DNA from: Sambucus nigra
Taxonomy: Eukaryota; Streptophyta; Magnoliopsida; Dipsacales; Adoxaceae
Direction: 5' to 3'
Length of the DNA stretch: 64,000 bases
Assembly (NCBI GenBank): GCA_949130495.1
Contig: OX422217.1
Span: 571,240,606 to 571,304,605, forward strand
Of the stretch, positions 56,685-64,000 are shown one piece after another. The notes under the pieces were generated by a model. That model had not been told where the DNA came from. It saw nothing but the letters and a program-made list of their open reading frames with translations, and made no database searches. The translations under genes were made by a program, and so were the position numbers. Every line of letters starts with the position of its first letter. The first letter of the stretch is position 1.

Positions 56685-58800
56685 AGTTTGATGATTTGAG
56701 AGAAAAGTATGGCATCCCTTTGAGTATCTCAACTAGGCTACCAGACTATGATGAGAGGGTTTGCGACCATCCAAATGCTGATCAGATTTTCTTCCCCATG
56801 TGGGCACTTCAAGTTGGGGTTGGTCTGCCTTTACACCTTGTTATAAGGTCCATTCTAAGAGGTTATGGGGTTTCTCCTACCCAACTCCCCCTAATGCCTA
56901 CCAAAAACATCATGGGGCAATGTTATTTCGGCAATCCTAAACTGGTTTTTATCTTATGGGGGGACTTTTTTAGGTTCTTACATAACCTAGATGGCAATGC
57001 CAAGGCTCTTATGTATTATTATATTACATCGAGGATGCCACATCTAACGATGGTCAATGTTGTACAGTCGAGCAATGATGGTTGGGAAAACTAGATTGTG
57101 TAATAAAAGGTCATTGGGAGTTTAGAGCACTTGAGAATAGTTGTTATAATGTTCCCCGTAATTGGGGTGGGCCGAGCAAATTTGGTAAATTATTTTTCTT
57201 CATTTGCTTTAATTTATTTCTAACCGATACTTTGTTAATATCCCTATTCAAATTTATTAACAAAAAACCCTTTAATACTTTTCCTTTTCACTTCATGATG
57301 TTGTTGAATGTTTTTCTGTGTCCAATCCCTCAATGTTTGAGGATCTTTTTCAATGGAAAAGTTCATATGCCTTGGGTACCACACTCTTCTTGGTGGTGAT
57401 TCTCCTCGACAGACATTTATTTAATTGGTAGGAGAAGGCCCCAATGAAGTCAACCAGGTTATTGAGGCTGAAGTTGAAGAAGGTGAAAGATTTTTCTATA
57501 TCAAGTCAAATGTTGTTTATGAATCGTGATTTGACTAACTATTGACGTCTTATACAACTTCTACTCCCAATTGCTTAACCTTTTAGAGGGATGGCTCCTA
57601 CGGTAGTGTATTGTGCTTCAATGGATGTTTATCTCCATAAAAACCTTAAGAACGAGTCAATGAGGAAGGCTGGCGATGAGGCTAAGGCGAAAAAGGAGGT
57701 CGACACCCAAAAGAGGGCTGAAGTCGAAGATTGGGAAAAATATGAGATTAATGATCGAATAAAAGCCTAAGATGATGCCTCTACCAAGGATGAATAAAAA
57801 ATGAAGCCTATCATGACTTCTGGTCCCCCAACTACCTACTAGTGATGAAAATCCCATCAAGGCCCCAATTACTTAGGGTAACCCCCAAGTCCCAAGAGTG
57901 TGTGAGGCGAGGCAAACTGGGTCATTTATGGAGAGGATTCACATTATTGGACATCCTTCCCATTCGATTATGCATGTGCAAGGGTCATCTCCTTGTTATG
58001 GCGAGGTGGAGGATTTTAAGTTTGATGCCAACCATCCCATCACTTAAAAACACACGAAGAATGACCTTGACCCCATCTTCCATTACATGAAAAATGCCAA
58101 GAATTTTCTTGGGTAGCACGATCATAATAGGGACTTTGAATTTTCGAGGGGCTATGACCCTGATGCTCTATGGAAATTAGTTCATCATCCCCTTTCAGTG
58201 GTAAGTTTACCAACTTTGTGCTCCTATGCTTCTGTCAGAAACTTTACTACTTTCTAATCCCTTATGTTTTCTTTTAGGGTGCTGTAGCTACTACTATCCT
58301 CATAGAGCAAGATCTGACCAACTAGCATACATATGAGGTGAAATAATTTTTTGATGATCTATAGAAGACATGTGGCGAGCTTCAAGATAGAGGTGACTAG
58401 GTGTTCTCCAAAACTCTTTCTATTGATAAGGTAGGGGGGAGCAAAAAAAAGGTTAAGGGACCAGGCTATTACATATTCCTTTAAGTTCCAAAGCTTTGAA
58501 TAGGCGCTCAAAGAGTCTAATAATGGGCTCACTACATCTAAAATAGAGCTTTATGAAGCCTATCAGGAGCTTGATAGGGTTAACCAAGAGCTTGTAAAAG
58601 CTAATAAGTCTCTGGTTAAGGATGAAGAAGCTTCAGTGGCCAAGTTTAAAACATGTGCCGACTATAACATAGAGATTTCAACCTTTTTTCTTGATGTCTA
58701 TGAGGAACTCAAGAAAAGGGTTATGAAGAATTACCCAAATAATGGAGATGTTGTGGAAAATGGGTGGGAAATGATTATAAAGCTATAACCTTGGACGCTA
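56685..58800 (+). pseudogene. Transposase_28-like gene, 3' part
   Basis: Continues the gene cut at 40937. The first block (to about 57090) carries DDLREKYGIP, HPNADQIFFPMWALQVGVGL and FFRFLHNLDG, which resemble the putative gypsy-type transposase domain. Frameshifted pieces follow (HWEFRALENSCYNVPRNWG, about 57112). A later exon-like segment from 57591 is Lys/Glu-rich. A clear 77-nt intron lies at 58201-58277 (GTAAGT...TTTTCTTTTAG). The last part (58480-58770) is coiled coil (LYEAYQELDRVNQELVKA). Many stops make it non-functional. It is the homologue of 36206-39200. Function unknown. Confidence 0.72.
58201..58277 (+). other. probable spliceosomal intron in the Transposase_28-like gene
   Basis: Donor GTAAGT and acceptor TTTTCTTTTAG, 77 nt, T-rich. 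An intron of similar size (82 nt) is apparent in the homologue at 38474-38393. Confidence 0.6.
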
Positions 58801-60134
58801 AGTGTCTCATGGAGGTGAATGAGTCTACAACAAAATATGAAGAGATCAGTGATGCTGAACAAACTATTGCTACCGAGACATCCCTTCCTCTGGCTCCATA
58901 AGTTGCTCAAGATACGGTTATGGCTTTTATGTATATGTTACGACTATTCCCCAAGTCAATCCAGAGGATAATAAAACTCCTCGAGTTCCTTGTAGAACTG
59001 AAATTTTGCTCCTAGCACTTAGGGTATTCTCTATTCTGGTTGTATTTTTGTTCTTTTTATTGAAATTTGTTTGCAAGTACTTCGAATGATTATGTGTGAT
59101 GAATGTTTAACTTTTGATTTATTTTTCTTATTAATGAGAAGTAAAGGTATTCAAGATACTTATTTTTCTGTATGTATATGTTTTGACTTTCTACTAAATA
59201 TTTTTCTCGATTTATTTTTTAACCACCACTTATAGTTAAGTGTTTGTTCAAAAATATTTTTAACAAGTATTTATGGTCGGATCTCATTGGCCTCCCAGTT
59301 AGTTATCATCTTATAGACTCATGGCGGGACCATGTCCACCTGTCATGTAAACTTAGTAGTTGTTTGGTGTTGAAACAACCCTATTAGTAGTTTAGTCTTA
59401 CAATCATGTGGTTAGCTCTTTTCAACCTTATTTGACTTACTAGATGCTATTTTTTTATGCACTTGAGTTATCCTGGCTTCAAATCTACCAATTCTCGTGC
59501 CAGCGTACTAGTCGTATGGACGGATATTTTTATCCTAACCATGTCTCAGTATTCGGTACCATAGTCAACCAAATGTACTTGTTACATCCACCCTCGCAGT
59601 TTTGGTCAAAACCATATGTATTGATGACTTTATGTGACCCAATTGGCCCTTAGACTTTGTAACATGAATTGTGGGAAAAATTTATATAATAAAGAGGCCC
59701 TAGTAAAATGAATTGGATTAGAATGGAGTTATATTTAATTTGAAAAAAAAGATAGGGTCGTCCGAACAAGACCTTTGGTCATTCGAGCAAGATTCAAATC
59801 TCGTTAGAGCATACAATAAAAAAATCACTTGTCGCTTTTCCAATCTCGTTAGATTCTCATTGGAGACCTGTTCGAATGAGATTGTGTTGTCATTCGAATG
59901 AGTTCCATTCGCGTTAAATTGATACTACAAAAATTAGATATTTTAGATTCAGAAAATGATATCAAAATCTTGATCCTTGGATCATTTCAGCTGTCATGCT
60001 CTTAAGGAAGTAGATCAAACAGACATGTTTTTTTTTTACCAAAGGTTAATATTTCTAGGGGATTTAGGGTATGAATAAGAGAGAGGAGAGTTTTGGGGTC
60101 CATTCCAACACTTCTCCATTAGGTTTTCTCTCTT

Positions 60135-60186
<52 letters not shown>

Positions 60187-60712
60187 TCCCTCTCCCTCTC
60201 TCGCACTCCACCGTAAACCACTATATTTACCTTATAAATTACCACATTTGTTCCTTTAAAGCTAAACTACACCATTTTTTGGGCAAGACATAAATTTATG
60301 GAGATGTTGGGGATTTTTGGAGAAGAAAAAAGAAGAAATTGTGGAGTTTGAAGGGGAGTTTCACGAAGCTTTCAAGGTGCAAGATAGTGGAGATTGGCAA
60401 CATCTTTAATGCCACCTTAGAAGGTGGGAGGTTATAATCATCTTCTTCCTCTTCCTTACAATTTTAAATTTCCATTGAGGTGGGAAATTCTACTCTTTAA
60501 GTTTAAGATCTCCATTTTATTAGTACTTGGTCTTGTATATAGAGTTTTAAGAGTAGAATGTATGTATGTTGTAGAAGGTTATTTTCTCATGATTTATGTA
60601 AAATGGTTCTACAAATGATTTCAATGTTTTGAGAAAATGATGTGTTTTAAGAAGACTTTGTATTCAACATTTTATGAAATAAAATGTTGAAATAGGATAT
60701 TTAGCCTATTAT

Positions 60713-60753
<41 letters not shown>

Positions 60754-60839
60754 AAAGTTTTCTTGTAAAGGATGGAACTTTCATGAAGTTGGACATTTAT
60801 TCAAGTTTTTAAGTACAAAAATGTCACACCCTAACCCTA
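58801..60839. other. unassigned region, partly LTR-like
   Basis: No gene. It starts with the decayed tail of the Transposase_28-like gene. It contains a palindrome cluster (59758-59901), (CT)n/(CA)n at 60127-60187 and (CA)n at 60714-60748. The palindromes suggest an LTR of a Copia-like family, but I cannot set its ends. Confidence 0.5.
59758..59901. repeat. palindrome cluster, TCATTCGAATGA type
   Basis: TCGTCCGAACAA 59758, TCATTCGAGCAA 59779 and TCGTTAGAGCAT 59801 (spacing 21 and 22), then CTGTTCGAATGA 59868 and TCATTCGAATGA 59890 (22). Confidence 0.8.
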
Positions 60840-61295
60840 TGTAACAACCCAGGTTTTTGAGCGACTATTTTATACTATTTTGCCTGATGGGCTAATTTTA
60901 TAAAATAGGGGATGATGGAGTAAATATTATTTCCCGTGAGACTTAGGGATAATATTTACTATGTTTTGTCTATTTACCGTTATAAGAAGGTGAATAGCAT
61001 TATATTGTGTATTATTGCGTCGTTATATGTAAAACGACGGCTATGACCTATATTTAAAGTTGGGTATAATTAATGAAATAAAATGAAATTGGAACGTAAA
61101 AATAGTTCACACTTTCCCGAATGCCAAAATAGGGGGTGCGGTTATTTTTAGAATAGTCGAGATAGTTGAAATAAGTGCCATGTTGTATTTTTGGGTTTCG
61201 GGCACTTTTTACGCGTTATGGCTCAATTAAGTGGTTACGGGTCATTTTTGTGGTGTATTAGCAATTAAAAGTGGGGGTTTATGTTTTTAGACCCG

Positions 61296-61302
61296 TATAA
61301 AT
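61296..61302 (+). promoter_or_regulatory. TATA box of LTR-B
   Basis: TATAAAT followed by CCCCCACC and a GA-rich leader. Counterpart of TTATAAG at 41369. Confidence 0.65.
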
Positions 61303-61741
61303 CCCCCACCCCCTTTCTTTTTCTTCATTTGTGTGAGAGAAGCCAAAGGAGAGAGAGAGAGAAGAGAGAGTTGGGAGAAATTGAGAGAAAGGGAGAAAAT
61401 GAAGATTTTGGGCCAAATTCCGCCGCTACCGGAGGTGATCCGAGACTACGAACCTCGAGGCAAGTTTCTTACTTGCTAGATATTGATTTAATGTGATAAA
61501 TCTGCATGTGTAGTTAAGTTTTGAGAGGTTTAAACCATAAATGGGTTTTGGTAGATTTTGGGTGTTTAATCCTAAATCTTATAGTTTAATTTGATTTGAA
61601 GAGAAATAGTTGGTTATTGGATGTGTAAAAATGATTTTATAGTAGTATTTGTTGTTGTGGTTGGGTGAAATAGCGGGTAGAAGCTTGGATGGCTCGTTAA
61701 TGGCCGAAACAGCTTCTCGGAGAAGAAGCTGTCCGCCAGGA

Positions 61742-61814
61742 TCGATCAATCGAGCCTAGGGGATCGATCGATCGAAGCTTTCGATCGATCGACGGCCAGG
61801 GGTCGATCGATCGA
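61742..61814. repeat. palindrome tetrad in LTR-B, TCGATCGATCGA type
   Basis: TCGATCAATCGA 61742, then perfect TCGATCGATCGA at 61764, 61781 and 61803. Spacing 22/17/22. Two starts further on the sum is 39 bp, as in the 21/18/21 tetrads. Confidence 0.95.
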
Positions 61815-63826
61815 CCCCTTCTGAAAAGGTGAGATTTTTCTAGTTTTATTTTAGCCTTTTTCTTTTCGATTCAAGGTTTAGGATCCTTCCTTTGGGAAGT
61901 AATGGGAATTCTTAGAGGGTTGTTTTGGGTAGAGTAATGTCCTAGGTTAAGATGGGATATTTGGGCTTACCCGAGGGCTAGTTTGCATAGGTTAATGTCC
62001 GAATGATATAGGAGGTTAACCTAAAGATAAATTGGAAGTTTAAATATTAATGTTGAGCTTTTGGGAGACACTCCACTATGGAGACTCACTTTGAGGGTTT
62101 ATGAAATAATATGAACTCTTGGAGGCTATTTTGAGGTTAGTGGCACTTTGGGTCTAGGGTCATTAATAAAATATGACTTAATAAGAATGAAATGCACATT
62201 CTAAAACTTGGTGCTTAATGGTTAAATGGATGATTTTTGGAAATGTAAAATATAATGTTTTCAAAATGGAAAAGTAATGTTTTTCATAAATGTTAATTTA
62301 TGGATACACACCTCTCTAAATCGCTATCATAAGGGAAGTTGCGCGCGTTGTGGTGAAGCCCCCTGGCTAATGAATGCAGGGTGGATATAGTCCCTAGGCC
62401 ATGTGAGCGTTTGTTGTTATATATTTTCTGCGCTGGTTAGGAGATTGCGGGTGTGGTCTTGACTATCCCGTAGGCACATGGCCGCTTCCCGACGTTTCGA
62501 TAGGATCCCACGTTGTCTTGGACGCCCTGGAAGATGATAGCCATTTAGGGGCGCGCACAGTGGGGAAACCCGAACGGGCGGTCTTAGAATCGTTATATAT
62601 ATATGATTATAACTATTCTAAATCAAGTTGGACTTGATGAATGATGAAATGCCATAAAGAGCATGGGAAAGTGCCACAAGGAGCACGATGTAATGCCATA
62701 AAGAGCATATAATGATGATTATATTCCTAATAAGGAAGAGATTATTATAAAATGTATAATTGAGATATAATGCCACAAAGAGCATAGAAACTATGATTTT
62801 ATTTCCTGATAAGGATTGGAATTTCGAAATAAAATAGTATATGACGAATGTAAAATGGTAAACATTTGATAAAATGTGGTACCATTTATATGTATATTCC
62901 TAAAGAAAGAATTAGGAATTGTGCCATTAGATGATGGATGGGTTTATTTTTATATTTCTTAAGTAACTGTAGATGTGACCTCCCACACTTATGCACACAC
63001 ATACATTTGTTGATTATTTCGTGCTAAGGATCTAATGGATCTCGACGATCAACCTTGCCTAAGTAGTAGTGTATCGAGGGGGTTCCTTGTTTGGATTTCG
63101 CTTTGCGAGACACCCCACGCACGAATAGGGCATAGTGTTGAGACTAGGGAGAAGTTAGCCCTTAGTATTTAGGGTTAACTAGAACATCTCATGATATTGC
63201 GCTAGGTTGCTGCTAGATTGAGAGGTGAGAAATATTATTGTTATCTGCGAGAGAATTCGCACTTAACTGTCATGCATTTTAGTCACATGGTAATCATATC
63301 AAACCGGGCCCTGACCCGTATCTATATTTCTCTGTTTCTGCATATTCCTTGCCGTTACAGGTGCTCTACCGCATGGACACCCATGATTACATTTCCATTT
63401 CAGTTGTCAAGGAGCTACAACATATTGCGGATGTTGTAGGTTACTTGTATTAGACGCTTCTTTCTATTGCACTCTAGTTATGTTCATTAGATTTATTCGA
63501 GCGTGTTTTGCCCAAGGTATTGCACTCATTCATTATATTGTAAATATTGAATTGCAATACTCGATATATTATTTGTATTGGTCTGTGCACCGACAGCTTA
63601 TTCGGTGATATTTATTATATTGTCATTCTTTATCCATTGATTTTTGGTATCCACCGTTTTTACAAATGGGATTGTCTAAGAGTTTTCTTTTACTTTTAAA
63701 TTTTTAAATTTGACAGTCCGTTTTTCCAAAATGATTGGTGGTTATCTCATACTATTATTTTAATCGATAGTGATGCTAAGAATGGACCATCTATGATTCC
63801 TGTGATTATTGGAATATTGGGTTGGC

Positions 63827-64000
63827 TGACGCGACTTAAAATTTGTCTTAAAACTGCGTTCACTCTAGGTTCAAGTGCAAACCTATTGCTCAAGTAATAA
63901 CCCGATAAGTCGGGATCGAATCCACAGGGAAGGAAAATGTCAAATAGTAATCAGGAAAATTATTAAATCTGAAAATGATTTCTTAAAAGAAACAAAAAGA
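63827..64000 (-). mobile_element. Athila-related LTR, runs off the window
   Basis: TGACGCGACTTAAAATTTG..., a close match to the first 174 bp of the solo LTR at 30743. It is inserted at the 3' end of LTR-B. Same orientation as the Athila element in LTR-A. Confidence 0.88.

Larger units (their letters stand above)
60840..63826 (+). mobile_element. long Gypsy LTR (LTR-B), cut at its 3' end
   Basis: Starts TGTAACAACCC and parallels LTR-A: GAGATAGTTGAAATA, GGGTTTCGGG, TATAAATCCC (61296), a GA-rich leader, GAGGCAAGTTTCTTACTTGC, a palindrome tetrad and the end block AGTGATGCTAA..ATGGACCAT..GATTCCTG. It stops at 63826 where an Athila-type LTR begins, a few bases short of the expected GTGTCACA end. 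No coding. Whether it is a solo LTR or part of an element cannot be told from this window. Confidence 0.8.

Noticed and set aside
59633..60828. TGTGAC...GTCACA ends suggesting a complete solo LTR
   Set aside because: The flanking 5-mers cttta and cccta match at only three of five positions and no second copy is available, so boundaries were not claimed.
60829..60840. CCCTAACCCTA resembling telomere repeat
   Set aside because: Fewer than two full units. Explained by the edge of LTR-B and chance.

Overview
The window looks like a gene-poor, repeat-packed stretch of a flowering-plant nuclear genome, probably a eudicot. It is AT-rich. The retroelement lineages are plant-specific: Sirevirus-type Copia, Athila and Tat Gypsy, RTE LINE and Helitron-like elements. 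I found no convincing host gene. Almost everything is a transposable element or its relic, and most elements are nested in one another.

Layout. 1-5975: 3' end and LTR of an old Sirevirus-like Copia element, split by an RTE LINE (1906-5046) with a 20-bp target-site duplication (TSD). 5996-6556: a foldback element that is one long hairpin. About 6587-20638: two consecutive Helitron-like elements. The first holds a CACTA-type terminus (to 9469) and a gag-only Sirevirus (10785-17266). 20639-23017: an Athila-type LTR with its primer-binding site (PBS). 23018-27548 and 39805-40050: a decayed Copia element whose gag is split by a Tat Gypsy element (27549-39799, TSD attgt). The Tat element has a spliced-looking antisense accessory gene and carries a solo LTR (30743-32397, TSD tagat) in its reverse transcriptase. 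40600-40937 and 56685-58800: a broken gene of the kind that Tat elements carry antisense. It is split by a 3.3-kb solo LTR (40938-56679, TSD gtatg), which is itself split by a complete 12.45-kb Athila element (44215-56666, TSD gcggg). 60840-63826: a second LTR related to the 3.3-kb one, cut by an Athila-type LTR that runs off the window.

The Athila element is the only one that looks intact. Its two LTRs are both 1540 bp and differ at about 13 positions. It has a tRNA-Asp PBS, an uninterrupted 1900-codon gag-pol frame with visible catalytic residues, and a separate env-like gene that appears to have its own TATA promoter.

The most interesting signal is a non-coding module shared by at least five LTR families of different superfamilies. 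It is a cluster of 12-bp, CpG-centred palindromes with near-constant spacing: starts 21-22 bp apart, with 17-18 bp between pairs in the Gypsy families. The palindrome differs between families: CGAACCGGTTCG in Athila, CGGATCGGTCCG-like in a related Athila LTR, CGAATCGATTCG and TCGATCGATCGA in two related Gypsy LTRs, and TCGTTCGAACGA in the Copia elements. In two related LTR pairs the flanking LTR sequence is recognisably homologous while the palindrome has been replaced. Palindrome-rich cis regions and multiple polypurine tracts (PPTs) are, from general knowledge, described for Sirevirus LTRs. The same geometry in Gypsy lineages, and beside an internal promoter, is what deserves checking.
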